The translations under genes and the position numbers were made by a program. A DNA stretch of 64,000 nt, taken from contig NZ_VTRT01000005.1 in NCBI RefSeq assembly GCF_008274585.1, forward strand, positions 248,001 through 312,000, read 5' to 3'. Of this stretch, positions 18,304 to 27,858 are shown in pieces (positions within the stretch are counted from its first letter, which is position 1; every line of letters starts with the position of its first letter). The notes beneath the pieces are model-generated. The model had not been told where the DNA came from and ran no database searches. It saw only the letters and a program-made list of their open reading frames with translations. Source of the DNA: Pedobacter sp. BS3. Its GTDB lineage: Bacteria; Bacteroidota; Bacteroidia; Sphingobacteriales; Sphingobacteriaceae.

Positions 18304-18386
18304 AGTGAATGTAAAGTGGCAAATGTACGTGTACAGGCCGGCTGCCGGAAGCTTTATTGGGTATGTTACAGAATAATGACGGTAAA

Positions 18387-18935
18387 CTAACGGGTTTTAC
18401 CGGTAAAAAATGCCGGTTTCTTCCGGGATATCCAATACAAAAGAGCAACGAGGGCAAGACCTAACACCATGCTGATGACAGAACGGATGTCTTTTTGTTT
18501 TTCCAGGGTATTGATCTGAGCATTCAGGCGATCGTTTTGCTGCTGTAGCTTGGCAATGGTTTGCATATAGGCGTTTATCCGGCCCTCCACATCACTGGCT
18601 TTGGTGGCAGCTTGTGTCTTTTCCAGATCCTTATAATCAAGCAGGATTTTCAGCTCACGGAAAATATGGTTATCAGTTTGCACAATCTCCGTTAAAATAT
18701 CAATAGATCGCTGCATATCCTTCTTGGTCTTCAACCCAAATATACCTGTGTGCATGGTAAGGCTCTGGTCGTACTGCCCGAATTTCATGCTTCGTTCATC
18801 AAGCAGGCGGTTTACCTTGGTACGCTGCAACTGGTAGGCAGACGTATCGGCCTGACCGTAACAGAACATTCCCGAAAAGAGGAAGAAGATGGATAAAAGT
18901 ATGAGTTTCATCTGTTTATTTTCATTGTTTTTCAT
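18387..18935 (-). CDS. Secreted or membrane-tethered coiled-coil protein, unknown
   Basis: The protein has 182 residues. A signal peptide (MKLILLSIFFLFSGMFCYGQ) starts at the inner ATG at 18911, which may be the true start. A helical body follows with a heptad stretch (about residues 115-150, KLQQQNDRLNAQINTLEKQ). A C-terminal membrane helix (VISMVLGLALVALLYWI) ends with a basic tail. The family is unknown to me. Confidence 0.7.
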   Translation of the reverse strand: MKNNENKQMKLILLSIFFLFSGMFCYGQADTSAYQLQRTKVNRLLDERSMKFGQYDQSLTMHTGIFGLKTKKDMQRSIDILTEIVQTDNHIFRELKILLDYKDLEKTQAATKASDVEGRINAYMQTIAKLQQQNDRLNAQINTLEKQKDIRSVISMVLGLALVALLYWISRKKPAFFTGKTR

Positions 18936-18952
18936 TTGTCAGATGGTTCTTA

Positions 18953-19004
18953 CCATGATTAAATAATCATTGCCCTTGTGTGTTTAATAATTATTTAATC
19001 ATGG
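18953..19004. promoter_or_regulatory. 15-bp perfect inverted repeat upstream of the coiled-coil gene
   Basis: CCATGATTAAATAAT (18953-18967) and its exact reverse complement (18990-19004) are separated by 22 bases. The repeat lies 18 bp upstream of the minus-strand gene at 18935. It could be an operator or a cruciform, and I cannot tell which. No T-run follows, so a terminator is unlikely. Confidence 0.5.
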
Positions 19005-19139
19005 ACGATTCATGATATAGTTTTTCAGCTTTTTGGTTGTTTGGTTTGTTAGAGCCTGGCAGTGCCATTAGCTTTAGCCTTATGCTTTCCGCTTTCAGCC
19101 ACCTTACGCCTTCTACCTTCCCACCTTCATCCTTATAAG

Positions 19140-19931
19140 CTAAACGTTCTTTTCCGAATAAAATTCTATCCGCACAATATCGCCTAAATTCAGACCCAGC
19201 AAACCGCTGGCGTTACCTTTATTAATGGCTATTTCAAGATAATTGCTAATGCCGAACAAACAGAGCTTTTCGCCCTCGGGAACCTCATTATAGTGCCAGC
19301 TAAGTTGTGTAATCGATTCATTGCGGCGGAAGAACAGGGCGAAATTCCGGTTGCGCTGTACCCGGGTAAACAGATCTTTGGTAATGTTGGTAATCACGTT
19401 CTGGAATGAATCAATGTAAATTACGCTTCCGCGGATAATATCACGCTCGATAACCGGTTGAAGGCTCATTTTTTCTTCCACATGACTAACCGGCAGACCG
19501 ATCTCGCTTATTTTGCCACCTTTGGCGAGATGCGTAGCTGCCTTAGCAAAAATATCCGTTAAGGGGAAATGCAAAAACTTCAGATCCTGCATAATGTGCA
19601 GCTCTACAATTTCCTGGGGATCTTCTTCAAAAAGCAGCGAGAATATGCCGTTATCAGACCCAACAAAAAAATGATCGCGGTAGCGTATGGCCAGGTAACG
19701 TGTATTTTGATTATATACAGAATCGATACCGATGAGGTGAACACTGTTTTTGGGGAAATAGGGGAAAGCGTTTTTTAAAACAAAAGCAGCTTCAGAAATA
19801 TTGAAAGCAGAAATGTTATGCGTAATGTCTATCAAAGATACAGCTGGCAACAGGCTGAGGATGCTCCCTTTGAGGGCGGCCTGGTAAAAATCTTTATCAC
19901 CAAGGTCAGTTGTAAGGGTTATTATTGCCAT
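19140..19931 (-). CDS. S-adenosylmethionine hydroxide adenosyltransferase (DUF62 family)
   Basis: The protein has 263 residues from MAIITLTTDLG at 19931. The longer start at 20003 adds 24 atypical residues. The family splits SAM to adenosine and methionine using water. Motifs seen are TTDLGDKDFYQAALKG, VSLIDITHNISAFNI, HLIGIDSVYN and FFVGSDNGIFSLL, with the C-terminal barrel containing FQNVITNI. It lies divergent from phoH, about 100 bp away. Confidence 0.9.
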   Translation of the reverse strand: MAIITLTTDLGDKDFYQAALKGSILSLLPAVSLIDITHNISAFNISEAAFVLKNAFPYFPKNSVHLIGIDSVYNQNTRYLAIRYRDHFFVGSDNGIFSLLFEEDPQEIVELHIMQDLKFLHFPLTDIFAKAATHLAKGGKISEIGLPVSHVEEKMSLQPVIERDIIRGSVIYIDSFQNVITNITKDLFTRVQRNRNFALFFRRNESITQLSWHYNEVPEGEKLCLFGISNYLEIAINKGNASGLLGLNLGDIVRIEFYSEKNV

Positions 19932-20032
19932 TAAAATGTGAATATTTATTACTAATCTTGCGATAGGTTTTTGCTGTTGCAAATATTCAAATTTTAATCG
20001 CAAAAAATACAGGAAACTAAAAATACATCATC

Positions 20033-21001
20033 TTGAACGAACTGAAATTCACCCTCGATAATATAAACCCGTTGGTACTGTGGGGGCCGGGTAATGAATA
20101 CTTTGAAGTTATAAAAAAACAATTTCCTAAAATAAAAATCGTAGCCCGTGGCAATGAGCTAAAGGCCCTGGGCGATGAAACAGAGCTTAACAATTTTAAC
20201 CGGAAGATCTCGGGTATTATTAATCACATTGAAAAATTCCAGAGCCTGAGCAATAACGACCTGGAACATCTGCTGGGCGCCAAAGTAACCGATGTTATCA
20301 ATGGTGAAACCAGCGCAACAGCTGAGAAAACCAGCAGCGGCGAGGCCATTGTGTTTGGCCCTAACGGGATAGTAGTGAAAGCCCGTACTGCCAACCAGCG
20401 CCGTATGGTTGACAGTATGAACAAAAACGACATCCTGTTTGCCATTGGCCCTGCCGGAACCGGGAAAACCTACACCGCGGTAGCCCTTGCCGTTCGGGCG
20501 CTGAAAAATAAGGAGATCAAGCGTATCATTTTAACCCGTCCGGCAGTTGAAGCAGGCGAGAACCTGGGTTTTCTACCCGGCGATATGAAGGAGAAAATCG
20601 ATCCGTACCTTCGCCCGTTGTACGATGCGCTCGACGACATGATACCGGCCGAAAAGCTGAAAGTTTATTTGGAAAACCGTACTATTGAAATTGCGCCACT
20701 GGCGTTTATGCGTGGACGAACACTGGATAACTGCTTTGTGATACTCGACGAAGCCCAGAATGCTACCGATATGCAGCTTAAAATGTTCCTGACACGGATG
20801 GGGCCGTCGGCAAAGTTCATTGTTACCGGCGATGTTACGCAGGTAGACCTGCCTAAAAAGCAGCAGTCGGGCTTGCAAACCGCCTTACGGATATTGGACA
20901 ATATATCTGGTATTGATATCATTTACCTGAGCGGCGAGGATGTGGTACGGCACAGGCTGGTTAAACGTATCCTGTCCGCTTATGGCGATATACAGGAATA
21001 G
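20033..21001 (+). CDS. phoH: PhoH-like ATPase with a TTG start
   Basis: The protein has 322 residues. Walker A is GPAGTGKTYTAVALA (about residue 139) and the surrounding text (RIILTRPAVEAGENLGFLPG, FVILDEAQNATDMQLKMFLT) is typical of PhoH. The N-terminal KH-like region ends near residue 95. The first in-frame codon that gives the family's N-terminus (MNELKFTLDNINP) is TTG; there is no ATG nearby. The role is probably RNA-linked, but it is not settled for this branch. Confidence 0.9.
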   Translation: MNELKFTLDNINPLVLWGPGNEYFEVIKKQFPKIKIVARGNELKALGDETELNNFNRKISGIINHIEKFQSLSNNDLEHLLGAKVTDVINGETSATAEKTSSGEAIVFGPNGIVVKARTANQRRMVDSMNKNDILFAIGPAGTGKTYTAVALAVRALKNKEIKRIILTRPAVEAGENLGFLPGDMKEKIDPYLRPLYDALDDMIPAEKLKVYLENRTIEIAPLAFMRGRTLDNCFVILDEAQNATDMQLKMFLTRMGPSAKFIVTGDVTQVDLPKKQQSGLQTALRILDNISGIDIIYLSGEDVVRHRLVKRILSAYGDIQE

Positions 21002-21227
21002 GGCTTATAGGTAGAAGGTTTGAAGGCAGAAGGTAGCTGAAAGCAAAAAGCCGGAAGCATAAGGCTGAAAGTAATTAAATAGAACAACAAAAGAGAGTTC
21101 TGAGTGTGTGTTATGGAGGCCGTAACACATAACTCACAACCGCAACAAGTTAGAAATTCATCGCAATACACAATACTCATTACCCAATACCAGTTGAGGG
21201 GCTGGGGTGAGGCTTTGAACAACGAAT

Positions 21228-22175
21228 ATGTCAGCAATAAAAGAAACACATTTTAATTTACCCGGACAAACCCATTTCTATAAGGGGAAAGTGAGGGATG
21301 TTTACACTATTAACGATAAAACACTGGTCATGGTGGTTACCGATCGCATTTCGGCATTTGATGTGGTTCTGCCCGAACCCATCCCGTTTAAAGGGCAGGT
21401 GTTGAATCAGATCGCCGCTAAATTCCTGAATGCTACGCAGGATATTGTACCAAACTGGGTGCTGGACGTTCCTGATCCAAGTGTAACCATCGGGAAAATA
21501 TGTGAGCCGTTCAAGGTTGAGATGGTTATTCGCGGTTATCTTGCCGGGCATGCCTGGCGTGAATATAACGCCGGTAAGCGTTTGTTGTGCGGAGTGCCGC
21601 TTCCTGAAGGTCTGAAAGAGAACGATAAGCTTCCCGAACCCATTATCACACCCACTACAAAAGCTGCTGTAGGACACGATGAGGATATATCCCGTGAGGA
21701 AATTCTGAAACGCAACATCGTTTCGGAAGAAGATTACGTACAGCTTGAGCAATACACGCGGCAGCTTTTTCAACGCGGTACAGAAATGGCAGCTCAGCGT
21801 GGCCTGATACTGGTAGATACCAAATACGAGTTTGGCAAAGCCGGTGGTCGCATAACCTTAATTGACGAAATTCACACGCCCGATTCATCACGTTATTTCT
21901 ACCAGGACGGTTACGAAGAATTACAGGCAGAGGGTCAGCCGCAACGCCAGTTATCAAAAGAATTTGTGCGTAAATGGTTAATAGAAAACGGTTTTCAGGG
22001 TAAGGAAGATCAGGTGATACCTGAAATGACACCCGATATAGTTAATTCAATATCAGAACGTTATATAGAGCTGTACGAACACATTACCGGCGAAAAATTC
22101 CATAAAGCCATTGGCGAGAACGTGCTGCAGCGGGTAGAAACAAACATTTTAGATAGCCTGAAACGTTTGAATTAA
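21228..22175 (+). CDS. purC: SAICAR synthetase (purine synthesis)
   Basis: The protein has 315 residues. It joins aspartate to CAIR using ATP. Signatures are [12 protein letters not shown] at the start, [33 protein letters not shown] (seen as [12 protein letters not shown]) and [14 protein letters not shown]. At about 315 residues it matches the long bacterial/yeast-like form. It follows a 226-bp repeat-rich gap after phoH, so it probably has its own promoter. Confidence 0.94.
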   Translation: MSAIKETHFNLPGQTHFYKGKVRDVYTINDKTLVMVVTDRISAFDVVLPEPIPFKGQVLNQIAAKFLNATQDIVPNWVLDVPDPSVTIGKICEPFKVEMVIRGYLAGHAWREYNAGKRLLCGVPLPEGLKENDKLPEPIITPTTKAAVGHDEDISREEILKRNIVSEEDYVQLEQYTRQLFQRGTEMAAQRGLILVDTKYEFGKAGGRITLIDEIHTPDSSRYFYQDGYEELQAEGQPQRQLSKEFVRKWLIENGFQGKEDQVIPEMTPDIVNSISERYIELYEHITGEKFHKAIGENVLQRVETNILDSLKRLN

Positions 22176-22226
22176 CCGCGTAATTGTATAATATTGTAAT
22201 CTGTCACACAGATATAAACTATAACT

Positions 22227-22604
22227 ATGAAATTTTCGGTAGATAAACATGAGAAATATGTAGTGTTAAAGCTTAACGAAGCAAAACTCAACAGCATCAT
22301 GTCGCCCCAGCTCAAGTCAGAGCTGATCCTGATCAATACCGAGGGGCAGCGAAACATTATCCTGGATCTTTCTGCCGTAAAATATTCAGATTCTTCCGGA
22401 TTGAGCAGCTTGTTGGTAGGGCACAGGCTTTGTAAAAATGCCGATGGTTCGTTTATAATTGTGGGCGCCAATGGCAATATTGAGCGTTTAATTACCATCT
22501 CACAATTAGAGAATATTTTCACTATTGTACCAACCGTCAACGAAGCAATCGATCTTATTTTTATGGAAGAGATAGAAAAAGAGCTTCGCCGCGAAACCAA
22601 GTAA
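22227..22604 (+). CDS. STAS-domain anti-sigma-factor antagonist
   Basis: The protein has 125 residues. NIILDLSAVKYSDSSGLSSL is the STAS loop; one of the serines in DSSGL is the likely phosphorylation site. Such proteins bind an anti-sigma kinase when unphosphorylated. No partner kinase is in the window. It is followed 13 bp later by rnz. Confidence 0.88.
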   Translation: MKFSVDKHEKYVVLKLNEAKLNSIMSPQLKSELILINTEGQRNIILDLSAVKYSDSSGLSSLLVGHRLCKNADGSFIIVGANGNIERLITISQLENIFTIVPTVNEAIDLIFMEEIEKELRRETK

Positions 22605-22617
22605 CAGGAGGGTAGCT

Positions 22618-23529
22618 ATGCGGTTTGAGGTTACCATTTTAGGAAGCAGTTCTGCTACACCCATTTTTAACCGCAACCCAAGCGCCCAGTTGCTGAATGT
22701 AAATGATCGCTATTATTTGATTGATTGCGGCGAAGGAACGCAATTACAGCTAATTCGCTACGGCTTTAAGGCGCAACGCATCGAGCATATTTTTATCAGC
22801 CACCTCCACGGCGACCACTATCTGGGGCTTATCGGGTTGCTTTCGTCGCTTCACCTCAACGGAAGAACCAAGCCGATGTCTATATTCGGGCCGGCGCCCC
22901 TGCTCGAAATTCTCGAGATTCAGTTCAAATATTCGCAAACCGATTTACGCTACCCTATAAACTTTTTTGCCGTGGATCCTGAGAATCCGGCCCTGATCTT
23001 TGAGAATAAGGACATCACCGTAGAGACCATTATTTTACAGCATCGCATACCGTGTACCGGATATAAATTCACCCAAAAGGAACGGCTCCGCAAAATTAAC
23101 CGGCAAAAGGTTGAGGAGCTGGGTATTCCAATAGATTACATCCCGCTATTAAAAAGAGGAATAGATTATACCGATGCGCAGGGTAATGTGCACCTGGCCG
23201 CAGATTTAACGTCAGACCCGGATAAACCGCGTAGCTATGCCTATTGCTCAGATACCATCTGCAGCTGGACTTATCTCGACCAGATAAAGGGCGTAGAAAC
23301 GTTGTACCACGAGGCAACCTTTATGCACGATATGTTGCAACGGGCCGAAGAAACTTATCATACCACAGCCTTGCAAGCCGGTGAAATAGCGCTCAAGGCC
23401 GGTGTTCAGCAATTATTGATCGGGCATTTCTCTGCCCGCTACCGCGATTTGATGCCCTTGCTGGAAGAAAGCCGCTCGATATTTACCAATACCCAACTGG
23501 CGATAGAAAGTCAGACGTTTACGCTTTAG
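22618..23529 (+). CDS. rnz: Ribonuclease Z
   Basis: The protein has 303 residues. It trims the 3' ends of tRNA precursors. The zinc motif HLHGDHYLGLIGLLSSLHL is complete, with ILGSSSATPIFNRNPSAQ and the C-terminal LLIGHFSARYRDL supplying more ligands. An AGGAGG motif sits 8 bases before the ATG, unusually strong for this phylum. It ends near the convergent hsp70 gene. Confidence 0.93.
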   Translation: MRFEVTILGSSSATPIFNRNPSAQLLNVNDRYYLIDCGEGTQLQLIRYGFKAQRIEHIFISHLHGDHYLGLIGLLSSLHLNGRTKPMSIFGPAPLLEILEIQFKYSQTDLRYPINFFAVDPENPALIFENKDITVETIILQHRIPCTGYKFTQKERLRKINRQKVEELGIPIDYIPLLKRGIDYTDAQGNVHLAADLTSDPDKPRSYAYCSDTICSWTYLDQIKGVETLYHEATFMHDMLQRAEETYHTTALQAGEIALKAGVQQLLIGHFSARYRDLMPLLEESRSIFTNTQLAIESQTFTL

Positions 23530-23594
23530 TAAGGTAAGATTTAAGGTAGTGGGTTCTTGTTCCCTACCGCTATATTCTTGCTCCTATCTGCACC

Positions 23595-25448
23595 TCAAAT
23601 ACTTTTGCCCTTCATGGCTTTGCCAATGGCCTCATCCATCAACCGTTCAGCAAACGGGCGGGTAAAATCATTCAGCTCATCGGTTTTTTTCAGAATGGCA
23701 TCTTTATCGGTAGATTGTAACAGACTTTTAAGCTCATCGGTGAGCTTGCGGGTATGACTTATTTCTTGTTCTGAAAGATAGGAAGCATTTTTTTCGAGGA
23801 AACGCTGTACGGTATAAACCATCTGGCTGGCTTCGGTTTGCGCCTCGATAATCATGCGTTGGCTCACGTCATCTTTAGCATGCGTAATGGAGTCCATCAG
23901 CATTTGCTCTACCTGGTTATCAGTTAAACCGTACGTCGGCTTTACTTCAACCTGTTGTTTGACACCCGAACGTAATTCAAGGGCTTCAACAGTAAGGATG
24001 CCATCCGCATTGAGGAGGAAGTTAATATCCACTTTAGGCAAGCCAGCCGGCATGGCTGGAATGCCTTTGAGCTCAAATTCGGCCAGCTTACGGTTTTCTT
24101 TAACCAGGTCGCGTTCGCCCTGGTACACGGCTACCTTTAGGTTCACCTGTCCGTCTACGGAGGTTGTATATTGCCGTCCCGCTTTGGTAGGCACTTTGGC
24201 GTTGCGTGGAATGATCACATCCATTAGTCCGCCCATGGTTTCAATTCCCAGCGATAGGGGCGTGACATCCAGTAGTAAAATATCTTTACGGTTACCGGCC
24301 AGGATATCGGCCTGTATGGCAGCACCCAGCGCTACTACCTGGTCGGGATTGATCTGATCATGAACCGGCCGTTTAAAGAATTCAGAAACCGATTGTTTGA
24401 CAAAAGGCGTACGGGTAGATCCGCCAACCATAATTACTTCCTGGATGTCGGCCGTAGTTAAACCGGCATCGGCCAGGGCATTCTTGCAGCACGTAATGGT
24501 TTCCTGCACTTTATCAGCGATCAGGCTCTCAAATACCTGCCGGGTTATGGCACACGGGATCCCGTTTACGGTATCGTTGAACAGGTTTTGTGTGGTGAGG
24601 GCTATTTTGGCTTCTTCGGCCTTGAGGCGTAATGCCTGGGCCAGCTCTTTATTAGCGGATACAGCGGCAGCGTCTAATTTATTTTGCTCGATCCAGTAGT
24701 TTAATATGGCCCGGTCAAAATCATCGCCGCCAAGGTAAGTATTGCCATTGGTAGCCAGAACCTCGAAAATGCCATTTTGTATCTGGAGGATAGACACATC
24801 GAACGTGCCGCCGCCAAGATCGTAAACAGCGATGGTTTTGCTTTCGTTTGCCGAAAGGCCGATACCGTAGGCCAGGCTTGCGGCTGTTGGCTCATTGACA
24901 ATGCGGAGCACATCAATACCGGCAAGTTTCCCAGCATCGCGGGTGGCCTGCCGCTGGCTATCGTTAAAATAGGCCGGAACGGTGATCACCGCCCGGTTTA
25001 CCGGTGTTTTCAGGGCATGTTCGGCCCGCTCTTTTAATTCTTTTAAGATGAGCGATGACAGTTCGATAGGCGTATAAAATGTATCGCCAACCTTAACTTT
25101 TACCAGGCTTTCGGTGTCATCATCAATTACCTTGTACGAAAAGAAATCTTTATGACTTTCAATATCTTTATACGAACGTCCCAGCAGGCGTTTTACGGAA
25201 AAAATAGTGTTTTCCGGGTCGGTGATCAGGAACTCTTTTGCCTCATTACCTACACTGATCTCGCCCGAAGGTGAGAAATGGATAACCGATGGAACCAGCA
25301 AACCCTTGCCCGAATCGTTAATGATCAAAGGTTCCTGTTCGGGCGTAATAAATGCCACCAGCGAGTTGGTAGTGCCCAGGTCAATACCCACAATAATTTC
25401 TTCTTTCTGTATGGAGCCTGTTGCCAGGTTGATAGATACTTTAGCCAT
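23595..25448 (-). CDS. hscA: HscA-like Hsp70 chaperone
   Basis: The protein has 617 residues from MAKVSINLATGSIQ at 25448. An upstream ATG at 25469 adds only seven residues. ATPase motifs are GIDLGTTNSLVAF, AVITVPAYFNDSQRQA, VNEPTAASLAYGIG and YDLGGGTFDVSIL. The peptide-binding half starts near VTPLSLGIETMGG. The MAKVSINLATG start and about 617 residues fit HscA of Fe-S assembly in this phylum better than DnaK, but no Fe-S genes adjoin it. Confidence 0.87.
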   Translation of the reverse strand: MAKVSINLATGSIQKEEIIVGIDLGTTNSLVAFITPEQEPLIINDSGKGLLVPSVIHFSPSGEISVGNEAKEFLITDPENTIFSVKRLLGRSYKDIESHKDFFSYKVIDDDTESLVKVKVGDTFYTPIELSSLILKELKERAEHALKTPVNRAVITVPAYFNDSQRQATRDAGKLAGIDVLRIVNEPTAASLAYGIGLSANESKTIAVYDLGGGTFDVSILQIQNGIFEVLATNGNTYLGGDDFDRAILNYWIEQNKLDAAAVSANKELAQALRLKAEEAKIALTTQNLFNDTVNGIPCAITRQVFESLIADKVQETITCCKNALADAGLTTADIQEVIMVGGSTRTPFVKQSVSEFFKRPVHDQINPDQVVALGAAIQADILAGNRKDILLLDVTPLSLGIETMGGLMDVIIPRNAKVPTKAGRQYTTSVDGQVNLKVAVYQGERDLVKENRKLAEFELKGIPAMPAGLPKVDINFLLNADGILTVEALELRSGVKQQVEVKPTYGLTDNQVEQMLMDSITHAKDDVSQRMIIEAQTEASQMVYTVQRFLEKNASYLSEQEISHTRKLTDELKSLLQSTDKDAILKKTDELNDFTRPFAERLMDEAIGKAMKGKSI

Positions 25449-25742
25449 AATCGGAACAAATTTAGCCACATTTTTATACTTAATGTGTCATAATATTTCT
25501 TACAGGGAGGGTTTTGGGTTTAAGGTGGAAGGTTGAGCGAAGCGAAATCCCGACTGTTCGGGATAGAAGGTTATGGTTCGATAGTGTATAATTAGTAATG
25601 TAGCAGGCTGTCATGATCTTACATCTCGTATCTCACATTTCAAATGCATATCCGTATTTCCACGTAGTACAAAATCGTGGTTTTTGCTGATAGTGCTGCG
25701 CCTTGATGAACGGTAGTTTTGATTCCAATAAAAAAATGAATT
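25449..25742. other. Gap with dispersed repeat core
   Basis: It holds one copy (25532-25564) of the 33-bp core shared with 34461, 44676 and 53141 (see the repeat entries). It also holds the probable hsp70 -7 box, TAAATTTG on the minus strand (25464-25457). No gene is seen. Confidence 0.6.
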
Positions 25743-26291
25743 ATGAATATTAAGCCCTTAAAATTTATAGTGTTGATCCTGACGGTTTTCGCCGGGCTAA
25801 GTTCATGCAAGAAAGATAAAGATAATGATAACGACGGCAGTGGCGGCGATTTTTACTTCACGGTAAAAGTAGATGGCAACAGCTTTTCGGGAGATATGAG
25901 CAAAGCAGAGGGGTTTGGCCTTTTTAAATATCACGAGGGAACGTTATCTTTCAGTATTGCTAAAGATGTTGCCAACCCGGCAACCGGCACATTCCTGATG
26001 AACATACTAAGCGGTTATAACGGAGCCGGAAGCTATAAAGTAGGAGTCGGCGGCGGAACTAACTATGCACGCTATACCACGGGCTCTATGGTGGGCGGCG
26101 GAACGGTTTCTTTCTGGACTGCCGAAACGGGATCCGGCTCAACTGCAAATAATATTGGCACAGGAACCATTGTTGTTTCTTCCGATAAGAATGGGGTGGT
26201 AGAAGGCACTTTCTCATTTGACGGTTATAATAATGCCGACCACACTACTAAGCATTTTACAGAAGGTAAGTTTCGATTGAAAGTTCAATAA
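25743..26291 (+). CDS. Lipoprotein of unknown function
   Basis: The protein has 182 residues with lipobox LSSC (Cys about 22), then a charged linker KKDKDNDNDGSGG. Strand-rich text follows (FYFTVKVDGNSFSG, IGTGTIVVSSDKNGVVEGTF) and ends KGKFRLKV-like. It resembles small secreted beta proteins of this phylum (DUF6252-like). The function is unknown. A long hairpin follows at 26321-26376. Confidence 0.75.
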   Translation: MNIKPLKFIVLILTVFAGLSSCKKDKDNDNDGSGGDFYFTVKVDGNSFSGDMSKAEGFGLFKYHEGTLSFSIAKDVANPATGTFLMNILSGYNGAGSYKVGVGGGTNYARYTTGSMVGGGTVSFWTAETGSGSTANNIGTGTIVVSSDKNGVVEGTFSFDGYNNADHTTKHFTEGKFRLKVQ

Positions 26292-26320
26292 GCCTTCATG
26301 TTGAGGGCGAATTAAAAAAT

Positions 26321-26376
26321 TGCTCCGCACTCTCATTTAGTCTGTGTCGAGCTATATGATGAGAGTTGCGGAGCAA
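26321..26376. terminator. Long hairpin after the lipoprotein gene
   Basis: TTGCTCCGCACTCTCAT (26321-26337) pairs with 26359-26376, with one bulged T. There is no T-run after it. It may terminate transcription or be a dispersed palindrome. Confidence 0.5.
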
Positions 26377-26532
26377 CCCAAAGGGGATTTCTAACCTGGA
26401 TCTGCTGAATTTATCCTCCTGAAACGGCGTTAATCTGAGCACAAACATTGGCTTGAGATCGCCGTTATCTTTCTTAATAAAGGAAATATTTTTACCTTGC
26501 AATAATGAAGGATTTTTGATTCAGGAGCTTAT

Positions 26533-27858
26533 ATGATATCAGTTAACAGGGTTTTTATTTCCCATGTATGGGATAAAGTGGTTGCTCCTTCCCGGATAAG
26601 ATCATTTAAGGATTTCTATTCTCAAGCCCTGGCGAAGATCGTATTAAGCACTGTCTTGTCTTTCCTGACCATCCTGCCGGGTTTTGCCAGGCCACTTACA
26701 GACAGCGTTCCGCAGCAATTAAATGCTATTGCGGATGCCATCGCCAGGAAATATGTTCCCGACAAACGCACCGATATTTTTAATTGGGAAGTTACATCAT
26801 CAAATCCTGTTACCATTACCGTTGAAACCACTGTGCATGAGGCATATAATGCCCTGGTTACAGCATTGCAGCAAAAAAATTTTCATATACAGATCAGGGA
26901 GAAGAACCTGCCGGCCGATGAGCTGGGAAATACTATTTATGGTCTTGTTAATCTTTCGGTAAGCAACAACCGCAAAAATCCGGATAACGCTGCTGAGCTT
27001 GTTACCCAGGCGCTACTGGGAACGCCGGTCGAAGTACTGAAAAAGCAGCAGGGTTATTACCTGGTGCGCACACCAGACCGCTATATATCATGGGTAGATA
27101 ATTCCGGTGTCACGCTCATGGATAAGCAGGCGATGCAGCTTTGGCAGGATGCGCCGAAAGTAGTTTATACCCATTGGTATGGGCATGCCTATCGCCAGCC
27201 ATCGGCAGACTCGCTGCCGGTTTCTGACCTGGTTGCGGGAGATATATTGCAGTTGCTTGCACGTGCTAAGGGCTATGTTAAAGTGCAATTTCCCGACAAA
27301 CGGATTGCTTATATCCGCGAAAGCGAAATAATGGATTTTAAAGCATGGGTTTCACGGCCCGATCCAACCGCTGAACAAATACTGGCTATCGCGAAATCAT
27401 TAAACGGCATTCCGTACCTGTGGGGCGGTACTTCTATTAAAGGCGTTGATTGCAGCGGCTTCACAAAGATCAGTTATTTTTTAAACGGTATCATTTTGCC
27501 GCGGGATGCCTCACAGCAGGCCTTGGTTGGGCAAAGGGTCGATATTTATGAGGCAGATACTGTAACCCTGGACAAATGCCTGAAAAATCTCCGGCCCGGT
27601 GATCTGCTGTTCTTCTCGCAGGATGCCAAAAAGACAAAACGCATTACACATACTGCCATTTATATGGGAGATGGCCAGTTTATACAAGCCGCCGGCAGAG
27701 TACGGATAAACAGTATGATCCCAACAGCGCCTAACTATGGCGATTATAGGTCGCGAACGCTGGTTAGCGCCCGGCGCATATTAAGCTCAATCGGGGCGCC
27801 CGGTATCAGCCGGGTTTTCGGACATCCGTTTTATACTAATCTATCTGTAACGAAATGA
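26533..27858 (+). CDS. NlpC/P60 cell-wall peptidase with SH3-like segments
   Basis: The protein has 441 residues. A hydrophobic N-terminal segment (about residues 33-52) looks like a signal. Residues about 150-270 are strand-rich with SH3-type text (TPVEVLKKQQGYYLVRTPDR; AGDILQLLARAKGYVKVQFP). The catalytic domain is at the end: VDCSGFTK (Cys), THTAIYMGDG (His) and FIQAAG. It should cut murein stem peptides between D-Glu and the diamino acid. Its stop overlaps the next gene's start by 4 bp. Confidence 0.9.
   Translation: MISVNRVFISHVWDKVVAPSRIRSFKDFYSQALAKIVLSTVLSFLTILPGFARPLTDSVPQQLNAIADAIARKYVPDKRTDIFNWEVTSSNPVTITVETTVHEAYNALVTALQQKNFHIQIREKNLPADELGNTIYGLVNLSVSNNRKNPDNAAELVTQALLGTPVEVLKKQQGYYLVRTPDRYISWVDNSGVTLMDKQAMQLWQDAPKVVYTHWYGHAYRQPSADSLPVSDLVAGDILQLLARAKGYVKVQFPDKRIAYIRESEIMDFKAWVSRPDPTAEQILAIAKSLNGIPYLWGGTSIKGVDCSGFTKISYFLNGIILPRDASQQALVGQRVDIYEADTVTLDKCLKNLRPGDLLFFSQDAKKTKRITHTAIYMGDGQFIQAAGRVRINSMIPTAPNYGDYRSRTLVSARRILSSIGAPGISRVFGHPFYTNLSVTK

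Noticed and set aside
26296-26502. 68-codon minus-strand frame
   Set aside because: It crosses the long hairpin and has no recognisable domain.
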